Assembly: GCA_013177895.1 (NCBI GenBank)
Contig: JABLXV010000027.1
Coordinates: forward strand, 1 to 56,486
Source of the DNA: Brevinematales bacterium
Lineage (GTDB): Bacteria; Spirochaetota; Brevinematia; Brevinematales; GWF1-51-8
Reading direction: 5' to 3'
Length of the DNA: 56,486 bases
The notes under the pieces: generated by a model
Database searches by the model: none
Seen by the model: only the letters and a program-made list of their open reading frames with translations
What the model was told of the DNA's origin: nothing
Made by a program: the position numbers and the translations under genes
In this document: positions 17,226 to 25,110 of the stretch, piece by piece
Layout of the letters: each line of letters starts with the position of its first letter
How positions within the stretch are numbered: position 1 is the first letter of the stretch

Positions 17226-17249
17226 TTAGCCCCGCCGAAGCGGGGCTAA
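17226..17249 (+). terminator. hairpin between trpC and the convergent Spy-like gene
   Basis: TTAGCCCCGC pairs with GCGGGGCTAA around a CGAA tetraloop, a perfect 10-bp stem just after the trpC stop. The T tract is poor on both strands, so it could serve either direction or protect the RNA end. Confidence 0.65.
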
Positions 17250-17284
17250 GCTGAAAAATCTATCGTTTATCGGGGGATACGAGT

Positions 17285-17905
17285 TTATTTACCCGGTCCC
17301 TTAGGGCCTTTTTCGGAACCCATACCAGGTCCCATTCCGGGTCCTTTAGCCTTCATGGTATTCACCGCGTCGACAAGTTCCTGCATCTTAGCGGGATCGG
17401 AGCCGACGGTGTTGAGCCATTTCGCGATTGCGGCGTCGGTTTCCTTCTTGCGCTGGTCGTTCAGCGCCTTGATCTTTTCCATTCCGGCTTCGCGGTTATC
17501 CTGAATCTTCGCCTGAACATCGACCATTTCCTTCAGAACCTTGGAAATCTCTTTCCCGTTCTTCCCGGGGTCTTTCGAATAGTCGGCGGAAAGTTTAACA
17601 AGCGCGTCGCGGAGTTCCATCAGACGTGTATGAAGGTCAAGGTTTTTTTCCTTGGTTTCAAGGAACACTTTCTGGATCTGGATATTGTACTTCTCCATAA
17701 TCGGATGTATGCCGCTGAGCTTTGCGAATACCATCATGCCATGCATCATACCGCCGTCCATATCCATATCCATGCCCATACCGGGATGGTTGTCCTTCAT
17801 CATACCCTTACCGTCGCCGGGACCCATGTCGCCGCCTTTTTTTGCATACGCGGTCATCGTGCCAAGGACTAAAACTGCCGTCAATACTAAAACTTTTCTG
17901 ATCAT
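17285..17905 (-). CDS. periplasmic Spy/CpxP-like protein with Met/His-rich N-terminus
   Basis: A signal peptide of 21 residues is followed by a Met/Gly/Asp/His-rich segment (residues about 24-58, with GMGMDMDMDGGMMHGMM), a helical region with LHTRLMELRDALVKLS, and a second Met/Gly/Pro-rich tail. This resembles small periplasmic metal-resistance or envelope-stress proteins of the LTXXQ/Spy/CnrX type. The Met and His clusters suggest copper or other soft-metal binding; this is inference. It is the last gene after an ECF sigma factor and a zinc-finger anti-sigma factor, 18 nt downstream, and so may be the sensor or the target of that pair. Confidence 0.65.
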   Translation of the reverse strand: MIRKVLVLTAVLVLGTMTAYAKKGGDMGPGDGKGMMKDNHPGMGMDMDMDGGMMHGMMVFAKLSGIHPIMEKYNIQIQKVFLETKEKNLDLHTRLMELRDALVKLSADYSKDPGKNGKEISKVLKEMVDVQAKIQDNREAGMEKIKALNDQRKKETDAAIAKWLNTVGSDPAKMQELVDAVNTMKAKGPGMGPGMGSEKGPKGPGK

Positions 17906-17923
17906 AAAATCCTCCTGAAAAAA

Positions 17924-18361
17924 TTAATACACTGCCAGACTATAATAATAGTCGATGGCGTTATAGTTCGTATCGCTTTCCGTTTCGTAAATTGCCAATT
18001 TATAGTAGCTTTCGAGCGAATCGAAATCCTCGTTATAGACAAGCTCTTCCGCCTGAGTACTTACCGGCTCGGCCGTAAACGGGTTAAAGATTACCCCGGC
18101 GGCAATCAGGAGAGCCGCGAACGATCCCGCGAGCCCTGCAAAACGCCATCTCGCCGTCCGCGCACGCTTCGGCTCGGCCGCCAGCTTCGCCTGAAACTTC
18201 GCGGCCAGATCGGGAGTATCCATCACGGTATTCCCCGCGCGCAATCGCTCGGATATGCGGTAGTAAGCCCTGCATTCGCGGCAGCTTTCCAGATGCCCGT
18301 CCAGTTCGGAATTCCCGCTCTCACCCACGTCTATCAAATCCTTCGCTTCGTTACATTGCAT
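17924..18361 (-). CDS. zinc-finger anti-sigma factor
   Basis: The 145-residue protein begins with an anti-sigma zinc-binding domain showing the HxxxCxxC signature (His23, Cys27, Cys30) in HLESCRECRAYY. A single membrane helix (about residues 77-95) leads to a short periplasmic tail. It should hold the ECF sigma factor encoded just upstream at the inner membrane. It overlaps the end of the sigma gene by 11 nt, which implies translational coupling and balanced amounts. Confidence 0.85.
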   Translation of the reverse strand: MQCNEAKDLIDVGESGNSELDGHLESCRECRAYYRISERLRAGNTVMDTPDLAAKFQAKLAAEPKRARTARWRFAGLAGSFAALLIAAGVIFNPFTAEPVSTQAEELVYNEDFDSLESYYKLAIYETESDTNYNAIDYYYSLAVY

Positions 18362-18863
18362 CCTGTTCCTCCAGTCTTTTCGCGAGCTTCAGCTTTCCCC
18401 GTCGGTAAAATGATTTTATTGTCGGGAGCTTCTGCCCTAAAATCCCGGCCACCTCTTCGAGCTTCTTCCCGTCGATATCCTTCATAATAATCACATTCCG
18501 CTCTTCTTCACGGAGCCCCATCAGTTCCTGCTCCATCAAACGGTTCTCCTCGCCGATAAAAAACGATTCCTCCGTCTGCTTCCGCGACCCGATGTCTTCC
18601 GCCTTATCGAGGCTCATCCATCCCATAAACTTATCGCGCACCAGCCGGGTCTTTGCCAGATTGATGCCCGTCCTGATGAGATACCCCGTGGGGTTCTCCA
18701 TCTGCCGGACGCGTTCCCAATGCCCGTAAATCTTGATAAACGCTTCGGAGGCGATGTCCTCAGCCGTACCGTTTGAACGCACATATCCGCGTACAATCCG
18801 GTATACCGAGGGTTGGTTTTTTTTGAAAAACTCCGTAAATTCGCGTTCCAACTCTGTGTTCAT
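18351..18863 (-). CDS. ECF RNA polymerase sigma factor
   Basis: The 170-residue sigma-70 family protein has region 2 (QPSVYRIVRGYVRSNGTAEDIASEAFIKIY) and region 4 (LREEERNVIIMKDIDGKKLEEVAGILG), with a helix-turn-helix, and no sigma1 or sigma3. The ATG at 18863 has GGAGAG 6 nt upstream; a frame extending to 18971 adds residues unlike any sigma factor. Its operon partners are a zinc-finger anti-sigma factor and a Met/His-rich periplasmic protein. This order recalls CnrH/CnrY/CnrX-type metal sensing and points to an envelope or metal-stress response. Confidence 0.9.
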   Translation of the reverse strand: MNTELEREFTEFFKKNQPSVYRIVRGYVRSNGTAEDIASEAFIKIYGHWERVRQMENPTGYLIRTGINLAKTRLVRDKFMGWMSLDKAEDIGSRKQTEESFFIGEENRLMEQELMGLREEERNVIIMKDIDGKKLEEVAGILGQKLPTIKSFYRRGKLKLAKRLEEQDAM

Positions 18864-19000
18864 TCTACTCTCCGCGTCTAATAGGATGACTCCATTCCTA
18901 CAAAAAAGATGCAATTTTCTAAAAAATACTTCCACACCTATTCTAAAATCCCAAAGTGCCGATATAAACAATAGTAAATGGTATCATAAAAGGCAAGCAG

Positions 19001-19975
19001 ATGATTCGATTAATAGACGCGAAAATAGCAGAGGTTCGCGGGCTACCGTCCGAAAGGATTGTGAATGTCAGGGTAATAGAACAAAACGGCGAGCGTGCGA
19101 TAACGGATATTAACGGGCAACGGGTGGAGGCGAAGATCGAGGGGCAGATACCCCGGAGCTTCCTGGCGTTTGTGGAACGCAGCCCCGACGGAATGAAGCT
19201 CCGCGTACTGAGCGGTATCAAGGACAGCCCGTTATTCACCCATATCGCGCGGGATAGGCTCCTGAATAATCTCAGGATTTTCCTGCTGCAGAACGGGTTC
19301 CCATTGGAGGAACGCCACCTCAATACGGCGCTGCTCCTCACAGAACGGGGCATCCGGCTCGCGAGGGAGAACTTCAAGCTGCTGCTGATGGCGGGAGCGC
19401 GATACGGCGATAAATTCGCCGAAACGGTCGCGGATTTTATGGGGAAGGGGGTTGCCGCGGACGAGGGGTTCCCGGAATTCCTGTTCCGGTTGCGGGATAT
19501 CCTGCGGGAAATCCTCGATACGGGATTACCCCCGGAGGACAAGGCCGCCGCGAACGACGCCGCGGATAAGCTGAAAGCGTTTTTCAGCGCGGTGTACGGC
19601 GAAAAATACGACGCGCGGATGGTCAGACAGGGCGGCAGGGAATTACTCGTACAATCGCGGGTAAAGGTGAAGAACGATATCCGGCGTTACATTTTCGATA
19701 TCTCGGATAACGAGACGGGAAATCTGACAGTCGCCGCGGAAAGCGGGAACGAGGGATACCGTATCACGGTATATATTAATAAGGAGCTATACGGCCGTAT
19801 CGGCGGGAAGCTCGATAACGAAGGAAATACTTTTTACGAGGGCTTGCGGAAGAAACTCCCCCATTTCGGGTTCGCGCTGTTTTTCCGCGAGACAAGCGAC
19901 GAGTTTTTATTTTACCGGGCGGACGAGAACGAAGAAGGCTCGGCCCATATCCCGGACTTGGATATTTTTGTTTAA
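19001..19975 (+). CDS. FliK-like / YlqG-like protein of the flagellar-type cluster
   Basis: The 324-residue soluble protein has no signal peptide. The middle is helical and Leu-rich; the C-terminal 120 residues are beta-rich and end with a segment (GLRKKLPHFGFALFFRE) compatible with the C-terminal domain of hook-length control (FliK-like) proteins. I base the assignment mainly on context: the next gene, 15 nt on, encodes an isolated FlhB C-terminal domain. The same neighbour pair occurs as ylqG-ylqH in Bacillus. An AAAGG site precedes the ATG. The gene is divergent from the ECF operon. Specific function unproven. Confidence 0.5.
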   Translation: MIRLIDAKIAEVRGLPSERIVNVRVIEQNGERAITDINGQRVEAKIEGQIPRSFLAFVERSPDGMKLRVLSGIKDSPLFTHIARDRLLNNLRIFLLQNGFPLEERHLNTALLLTERGIRLARENFKLLLMAGARYGDKFAETVADFMGKGVAADEGFPEFLFRLRDILREILDTGLPPEDKAAANDAADKLKAFFSAVYGEKYDARMVRQGGRELLVQSRVKVKNDIRRYIFDISDNETGNLTVAAESGNEGYRITVYINKELYGRIGGKLDNEGNTFYEGLRKKLPHFGFALFFRETSDEFLFYRADENEEGSAHIPDLDIFV

Positions 19976-19990
19976 TCACAGGAGGTGAAA

Positions 19991-20251
19991 ATGAGTACGA
20001 AAGCCACGGCATTAAAATACGATCACGATACGGACAACGCCCCCCGGCTTCTGGCGCGGGGAATAGGCGCGGTCGGGGATTATATTGTCACGCTCGCGAA
20101 GAAAAGCAATATTCCCGTATACCGCAACGAAAAACTTGCCGAATCGCTCGTGCGCCTGAAAGATAATGATGAAATACCGATGGAACTGTATACAATAGTT
20201 GCGGAAATCTTCGCTTTCGTATATTCTTTAAAGAGCAGTATAGCCAGCTAA
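19991..20251 (+). CDS. FlhB C-terminal-domain protein (EscU/YscU/HrcU switch family)
   Basis: This 86-residue protein matches the cytoplasmic domain of FlhB: ATALKYDHDTDNAPRLLARG, then IPVYRNEKLAESL and IPMELYTIVAEIFAFVYSL. FlhB switches flagellar export from rod/hook to filament substrates after self-cleavage at NPTH. Here the membrane part and the NPTH motif are both missing (the region reads MSTKATALKY), so it looks like the already cleaved CC domain made as a separate protein, like YlqH. AGGAGG precedes the ATG at 19991; an upstream GTG at 19985 is less likely. Confidence 0.85.
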   Translation: MSTKATALKYDHDTDNAPRLLARGIGAVGDYIVTLAKKSNIPVYRNEKLAESLVRLKDNDEIPMELYTIVAEIFAFVYSLKSSIAS

Positions 20252-20282
20252 CGGCGAATTAAAAATTCCGAGGAGCGCAGTA

Positions 20283-21446
20283 ATGCCGATGAAGAAAATC
20301 CCCCTCGAGCAGCTTAAGCCGGGGATGAAATTCACAAAATCACTATTCGATAAAAATCTGAATATCGTACTACCGGCGGGAAAACCGCTCGACGATATAT
20401 CGATAAAAAATCTCAAACTGCGCAGTCTGGATTTTGTCGAAACTGCGGGTGAGCTGGTCGACGAGACGCTTCAAACTAAAGCCGCCGAAGGAAGGGAACT
20501 CGCCGATAAGAAAAAGATAAAAGTCGACAAAGATACCGCGCGTTATCTCGAAATCTATAAAGAGTCGGTCACTACCATCAACGCACTGTACGGCCGTTAC
20601 CGTTCCAGACAGGGCTTCAATGTGGACGAAGTACAGAAGCTCGCGAATAAACTGGTCAACACGGTTATGATGGAAAAGAACCCCAACGTATTTATCAATC
20701 TGGTGAATATCACCGGGCGCGGCGAGTACCTTTTCCATCATATCGTCAACGTCACCCTGCTGGGCATCCTGCTCGGTCAGAGAATCGGTTACTCGATGGT
20801 CAAGCTGGTCAGTCTGGCGATGGCGGGGCTTCTCTACGATATAGGGATGACGAAAATCCCCGCGTACATAGTCGAGAAGGAAGGGAAACTCTCCCCCGAA
20901 GAACGGAACCAGATCAATACTCACCCTATTCATAGTTACCAGACCATCTCCCGCGAATTCAATCTCCCGACTGAAATAGCCCGCGTCGGCCTCGAGCACC
21001 ATGAGAAATGGGACGGGACGGGATACCCGCGCAAGATAAAAGGCAATGAAATTTCGGAAATGAGCAGAATGCTGGCGATTGTCGACACTTATGAAGCGTT
21101 GATAAAAAGCCGTGTCTATAGAGAAAAGAACGAATCGTACGACGCCATGAAGCTGGTGGTAAGCGAAGGCTCGAAACGGTTCGATCCCGATTTGCTGAAG
21201 GTATTCCTGAACATGATGTCGATCTACCCGGTCGGCGGATTTGTGCGGCTGAACAACAACGCGATAGCGAAGGTCATTTCGGCCGACGCGGTATCGCCGT
21301 TCCGCCCGACGGTGAAGATTGTTTACGACGAGTTCGGGGACAAGATCGAGGACGGCGAAGTCATCCGCCTGTCCAAGGAAAAGGATATTTACATAGTGGG
21401 CGCGGTGAAAACCTCCCAACTGAACGACAGTGACGAGCGGCAATAA
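20283..21446 (+). CDS. HD-GYP-domain protein with altered HD motif
   Basis: The 387-residue protein has an N-terminal small domain (residues 1-100) and an HD-GYP domain: HHIVNVTLLG for helix 1, LLYDIGMTKIP where the family has LHDIGK, then INTHPIHSY, LEHHEKWDGTGYP and IVDTYEAL. HD-GYP enzymes degrade cyclic di-GMP. The metal-binding His of the HD pair is Tyr and the Lys of DIGK is Met, so activity is doubtful; it may act as a c-di-GMP receptor or bind another ligand. A C-terminal 60-residue extension follows. The gene lies in the flagellar-type cluster and overlaps the yraN start by 17 nt. Confidence 0.85.
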   Translation: MPMKKIPLEQLKPGMKFTKSLFDKNLNIVLPAGKPLDDISIKNLKLRSLDFVETAGELVDETLQTKAAEGRELADKKKIKVDKDTARYLEIYKESVTTINALYGRYRSRQGFNVDEVQKLANKLVNTVMMEKNPNVFINLVNITGRGEYLFHHIVNVTLLGILLGQRIGYSMVKLVSLAMAGLLYDIGMTKIPAYIVEKEGKLSPEERNQINTHPIHSYQTISREFNLPTEIARVGLEHHEKWDGTGYPRKIKGNEISEMSRMLAIVDTYEALIKSRVYREKNESYDAMKLVVSEGSKRFDPDLLKVFLNMMSIYPVGGFVRLNNNAIAKVISADAVSPFRPTVKIVYDEFGDKIEDGEVIRLSKEKDIYIVGAVKTSQLNDSDERQ

Positions 21447-21786
21447 GGGTTTCGGGAACTACGGGGAAACTTTAGCCAAAATATTCTTAGAGGGATTAGG
21501 CTATCGTTTTATCGCCCAGAACTACCGGAACAGATTTGGGGAAATCGACCTGATTTTTCTCGACGGGGACGTGCTGGTCCTGGCCGAGGTGAAAATCCGC
21601 CGGAAAGAATCGGCGGCCACACTGGAAGATACGATTCCCTTATCGAAAATTAAAAAAATCCTGAAATGTGCCGAAATATTTATTGAGGGCAGCGTGGTCG
21701 GATACAAGGAGATGAGAATCGATGCGGTACTGATTTTAGAGGGCAGTGGCGCGCAGCGAATAGACCATTATAAGGATATCTACTAA
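21430..21786 (+). CDS. YraN family (UPF0102) endonuclease-like protein
   Basis: The 118-residue protein has the YraN pattern: GNYGETLAKIFLEGLGYRFIAQNYRN, then FGEIDLIFLDGDVLVLAEVKIR, which preserves the Asp and the ExK of the restriction-endonuclease-like core. YraN is widespread, often near rnhB, and thought to act on DNA, but its job is not settled. The start is GTG at 21430, overlapping the HD-GYP gene; the following small gene overlaps its stop by a TAATG junction. The position in a flagellar cluster is probably only genomic habit. Confidence 0.88.
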   Translation: MTSGNKGFGNYGETLAKIFLEGLGYRFIAQNYRNRFGEIDLIFLDGDVLVLAEVKIRRKESAATLEDTIPLSKIKKILKCAEIFIEGSVVGYKEMRIDAVLILEGSGAQRIDHYKDIY

Positions 21787-22010
21787 TGGAAACAAACATG
21801 CCCGATTCGGCCACCGAAAGACTGAGGAAAAAGCGGAACTTTCACCGCATCATTGTGAAAACGAATTCCAGTTCGCTTTCCAAGGAACGGATGGATGTCC
21901 TGCGCAAGAAGATTTATGATCCCGCGTATATCAATCACGCGATCGAGAAGCTTGCCGATAATATCAGCAAAGCGATGCTGGAAGGGTATATCGATCAGAA
22001 GAACCTTTAA
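21786..22010 (+). CDS. small hypothetical protein, weakly FlgM-like
   Basis: This 74-residue charged protein is translationally coupled to yraN (TAATG). The C-terminal part, LSKERMDVLRKKIYDPAYINHAIEKLADNISKAML, resembles the C-terminal helix region of FlgM anti-sigma-28 factors (pattern V..L+..I..G.Y.v....IA..I), but the match is weak and based on pattern memory. Its place at the end of the FliK-FlhB-type cluster makes a flagellar regulator possible. A bidirectional terminator follows 105 nt later. Confidence 0.5.
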   Translation: METNMPDSATERLRKKRNFHRIIVKTNSSSLSKERMDVLRKKIYDPAYINHAIEKLADNISKAMLEGYIDQKNL

Positions 22011-22115
22011 CTGCAAGCGGGGTGTGCTGCATATCGATAATCGCTCGATAATCAGGGCTATTGCCGGTATGCGGGTAAAATCAAGTGTTATCATCGTCCC
22101 GCGATGGAACACGTA

Positions 22116-22145
22116 AAAAGGGGCTATCCTAAAATAGCCCCTTTT
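22116..22145 (+). terminator. terminator between convergent operons
   Basis: AAAAGGGGCTAT at 22116-22127 pairs perfectly with ATAGCCCCTTTT at 22134-22145 around a 6-nt loop, with a T run on one strand and an A run on the other. It can terminate both the flagellar-type cluster and the lipoprotein gene transcribed toward it. Confidence 0.85.
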
Positions 22146-22161
22146 ATTATTGCCGGGTCGA

Positions 22162-23157
22162 TTATTCCGTCAAACCCAGCGATGAGATATCCACCTCCCA
22201 AAGACCGCCTTCTTCAATATCTGTACGCCCATCATCTAAATGATAAGCGACTGGATAGCTTGCGGTTCTCCCCTGAAGCACATAGATTTTTGTTAGATTA
22301 GAATTAATCCCCATCACGCAATCCGACCAGCTTTTCTGATATAACGTACTTTTACCACTATCTATATCATATTGTAAATTACCGATATACAAATTCGTAT
22401 TATTCTGTATATCATAATAAGCTAATATTCCCTGATTATGAAGGGGACTCATAGGATAATTAAACCCTGAATAACTATATAGTATTCCCGAAAAATAATT
22501 AAAAAATAAATATCTGTTTTTCGGACTGAACCCGAGGATATCGTATCCTTTCGGGAGATCGATCTTCCGGTTCGATAGAAAATCGATAATAGCTAAATTA
22601 TACTCGCTATACCGGTTTGGACTCCCAATAATATCCGTTTCGACCCATTTCCCCAGACATAAAAGCGATGATTCTCCTTTACCGATCTCGGCTATAAAAG
22701 TCCCGCTTCCGAGATTTGTCTGGTAGATCAAGGGATAATTCGTTTGCGATGAATTCGTTCCCATCACCTTCAGGACGTTGTTCGTAATAAACACTACGTA
22801 TTTATCGTTCGCGCAGAGATATTTGACACCCGCTTTTTCCGGGAAGAAAAACCACGTGTCGTCCAGATTATTTGACGATTTAAATACTACGGCGTAATTC
22901 GTACCTGAATCCCAGTACCAAAAATAACAGTTATTTGAAATGATTCCCTGCCGGGATAACAATTCTGCTTTCATATCGTAATATTTTGATAATGGTTCTG
23001 ACGCATAATTCATCTCGTGAATTTTTATTGCGGGAAAGGCTAAATATTTGTACATCGGAGCATAGGGATCATTACCGTCTCCCGGAGCGTCTATAGCCGA
23101 ACAACCGGCTAAAATACCGAATAAACAAACGGATAATAGAATATTATTTCTTTTCAT
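22162..23157 (-). CDS. hypothetical lipoprotein
   Basis: The 331-residue protein has a typical lipoprotein signal peptide with lipobox LAGC (Cys about residue 19). The mature part is rich in Asn, Tyr and Ser with beta-strand-like repeats, perhaps a beta-propeller (segments such as SGTNYAVVFKSSNN and NRYLFFNYFSG), but no known domain is recognised. GGAGG precedes the ATG. It follows the larger lipoprotein gene by 13 nt and shares its low G+C. The two are probably one operon of surface or periplasmic lipoproteins. Confidence 0.7.
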   Translation of the reverse strand: MKRNNILLSVCLFGILAGCSAIDAPGDGNDPYAPMYKYLAFPAIKIHEMNYASEPLSKYYDMKAELLSRQGIISNNCYFWYWDSGTNYAVVFKSSNNLDDTWFFFPEKAGVKYLCANDKYVVFITNNVLKVMGTNSSQTNYPLIYQTNLGSGTFIAEIGKGESSLLCLGKWVETDIIGSPNRYSEYNLAIIDFLSNRKIDLPKGYDILGFSPKNRYLFFNYFSGILYSYSGFNYPMSPLHNQGILAYYDIQNNTNLYIGNLQYDIDSGKSTLYQKSWSDCVMGINSNLTKIYVLQGRTASYPVAYHLDDGRTDIEEGGLWEVDISSLGLTE

Positions 23158-23170
23158 TTTTTTCCTCCGG

Positions 23171-25078
23171 TTACTTTTTGTAAGGGAAACAGCATCTAGT
23201 AATTGAATAACCCCAATCCATATATTTTTCCCAAAACAGATAGTGATTTAAATAACTTCGCATGGTCAAACTTGCTTCATTTTGCGCTGGGTCTAAGGGA
23301 TTTGGATAATAGCCTGCTTCGGCGCCGTTTCCGTCCGTCAGAAGCATCCAGTTTTGATACCTCGTTTCCGTCCATTTATTAATCAGAATTTTAAACCAAA
23401 GAATATTCAGCCATTGATAACATGTTACATTATAGGAAGTTATCCTATATCCTATTCCAACCCGCCAATGACCGGCGTCTTCCTTCGGATCGAAATTCCC
23501 GACTTTTACCCATTTCGAACGGGCGATAAAAAACGGGTTGTCTTTCTCGATTGAATTCTTCATAACCACGAAAGTCGCCTCTTTATTTTGCGTTCCTCCC
23601 CAAATATTACATCCGACCCTATCGTCCGTAACCCATTTTATTCCTTTATCGACATCCCAAGAACCCCCATTGTTCCAATCGGTTATTCCCATTACCTTAC
23701 CGAGATTATAATATCCGTCCTGAGTAGTAGTATATGTTATTTTAATGTCGTATCCCACCCTTTTAGTTTCAGTAAATATCGTATTAGGTTTTTTTATAAT
23801 AATATCCGCCGTTCTTTCCATTGGGTCTAAAAAGTATAACCTCGCGCTAATCGAGAATTTAGCCGTACTATAACTTCCGAACATACTTATTTTTATTTTT
23901 ACACCGTTGGAAAGAGTGGTCAGTTGAGTGGATACTAGCTGTGTTTTTAAATCGATATTACTGACGCTTAAATTACTGATATAGGCTTTGTTCTGTAAAT
24001 CGTGGTAAACGGTAAATTCGTATGATACTGATCCCACGCCTGTTATAAAGTTGCTATAGATACATAAAGCGAGATTTGTCGACATTAAGTTTGTCGAAAT
24101 GTGATGGTCGTTTGTAATGGTATTCGTCTGAATCTTAACCTTGAGTTTTTCATAGTCGTTATAGTACATCGCGACAGTCGCCACAGCCGACGGCCCGCAC
24201 CATATTTTATCTTCATAGTTATATACATACTGAGAATTTTTCCAACTCAACTTATGTAAATTGTACTCCGGATTCCACCAGCTATCCTCGTTCCATAAGA
24301 AAAAGTTCTGCACCACCCGTCCGTCGTTTAACGGCTTTGCCTTCGTCTGTCCCGTATCCATCATTTCCTTGACTACATCGTCGTTCGTGGATAAATCTAC
24401 CAGATTGGTAAAGTACTGCTGGGTAAACTCCCAAAGGTCGAGGTTGACCTGAATATTCGATGTAACCGTTTCAATAATATCCGACGTATCCATCCCGTCG
24501 TTCGTGAAGTACTCCGGGTGTTCGAGCGCAAGTTCCGCCGGGTCGAGTTCCCCCTCCGTCTCCCCGCCGTCCGCGTCCATCGTACGGTATACAGCGCCGC
24601 CCGGCTGGCTCGCCGCGCCGTAGCACACCGACGGGTATCCGTTAGCGACCACCTTACTCCCGGAAATCCCCTTCAACGCGGCGGGCTGGGTATAATCCGG
24701 CGCGTAACGTAAAACGTACTGTACCGGGCCGCCGTCCTTTTTCTGCGCGACTGCGGTCACAGTCCCGGCTTCCACGCCGCCGAGGATGACCCGGAATTCG
24801 TAATACTTCGGGCGCGACTTGGCATCGTAAATCAGCACTGGGGTCAGCGATAATTCCGCGTCTTCCCACCCGTTGTCCACGCGGAACCCCTCGATCTCGA
24901 CCAACGCGAACGCGCGCGCGACCCTCCAATAGACGTACTCGTTTCCCAGATTGGTGATAGCGTCGAGTTCCGCGATAGTTGCATAAGGAGTATCGGATTG
25001 ATAATTTACCAGCGAAACAGGCTGCGCCTGATTCGGCTCGAACGAGCATCCCATAACCGCGACCGCGATTATGCCCAA
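23171..25078 (-). CDS. C39/papain-fold peptidase-like lipoprotein with a frameshifting repeat at its natural start
   Basis: The 635-residue frame has a lipobox (VMGC), an N-terminal region of about 180 residues that could be a propeptide-like PepSY/Spi module, and a C-terminal cysteine-peptidase-like domain: WCGPSAVATVAMYY with the candidate Cys, AGHWRVGIGY with His and NWMLLTDGNG with Asp/Asn. The frame as it stands can only start at TTG 25078, giving a signal peptide without basic residues. A much better start, ATG at 25125 with a GGAAGGG site and an MRK leader, is one AC unit out of frame because of an (AC)8A tract at 25094-25110. Removing one AC unit restores a full lipoprotein signal. 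This suggests phase variation or a sequencing error. Confidence 0.7.
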   Translation of the reverse strand: MGIIAVAVMGCSFEPNQAQPVSLVNYQSDTPYATIAELDAITNLGNEYVYWRVARAFALVEIEGFRVDNGWEDAELSLTPVLIYDAKSRPKYYEFRVILGGVEAGTVTAVAQKKDGGPVQYVLRYAPDYTQPAALKGISGSKVVANGYPSVCYGAASQPGGAVYRTMDADGGETEGELDPAELALEHPEYFTNDGMDTSDIIETVTSNIQVNLDLWEFTQQYFTNLVDLSTNDDVVKEMMDTGQTKAKPLNDGRVVQNFFLWNEDSWWNPEYNLHKLSWKNSQYVYNYEDKIWCGPSAVATVAMYYNDYEKLKVKIQTNTITNDHHISTNLMSTNLALCIYSNFITGVGSVSYEFTVYHDLQNKAYISNLSVSNIDLKTQLVSTQLTTLSNGVKIKISMFGSYSTAKFSISARLYFLDPMERTADIIIKKPNTIFTETKRVGYDIKITYTTTQDGYYNLGKVMGITDWNNGGSWDVDKGIKWVTDDRVGCNIWGGTQNKEATFVVMKNSIEKDNPFFIARSKWVKVGNFDPKEDAGHWRVGIGYRITSYNVTCYQWLNILWFKILINKWTETRYQNWMLLTDGNGAEAGYYPNPLDPAQNEASLTMRSYLNHYLFWEKYMDWGYSITRCCFPYKK

Positions 25079-25093
25079 CAGCGCGCTAAGTGC

Positions 25094-25110
25094 TGTGTGT
25101 GTGTGTGTGT
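25094..25110 (-). repeat. AC dinucleotide microsatellite in a signal-peptide coding region
   Basis: Read on the minus strand, 17 bases of pure AC repeat follow codon 5 after the ATG at 25125. In its present length the ATG frame stops after 18 codons; a tract of 15 or 21 would join it to the lipoprotein frame. Confidence 0.85.

Noticed and set aside
18863-18971. N-terminal extension of the ECF sigma factor
   Set aside because: The added residues do not resemble sigma region 2 and no ribosome site precedes them; the ATG at 18863 has a good one.
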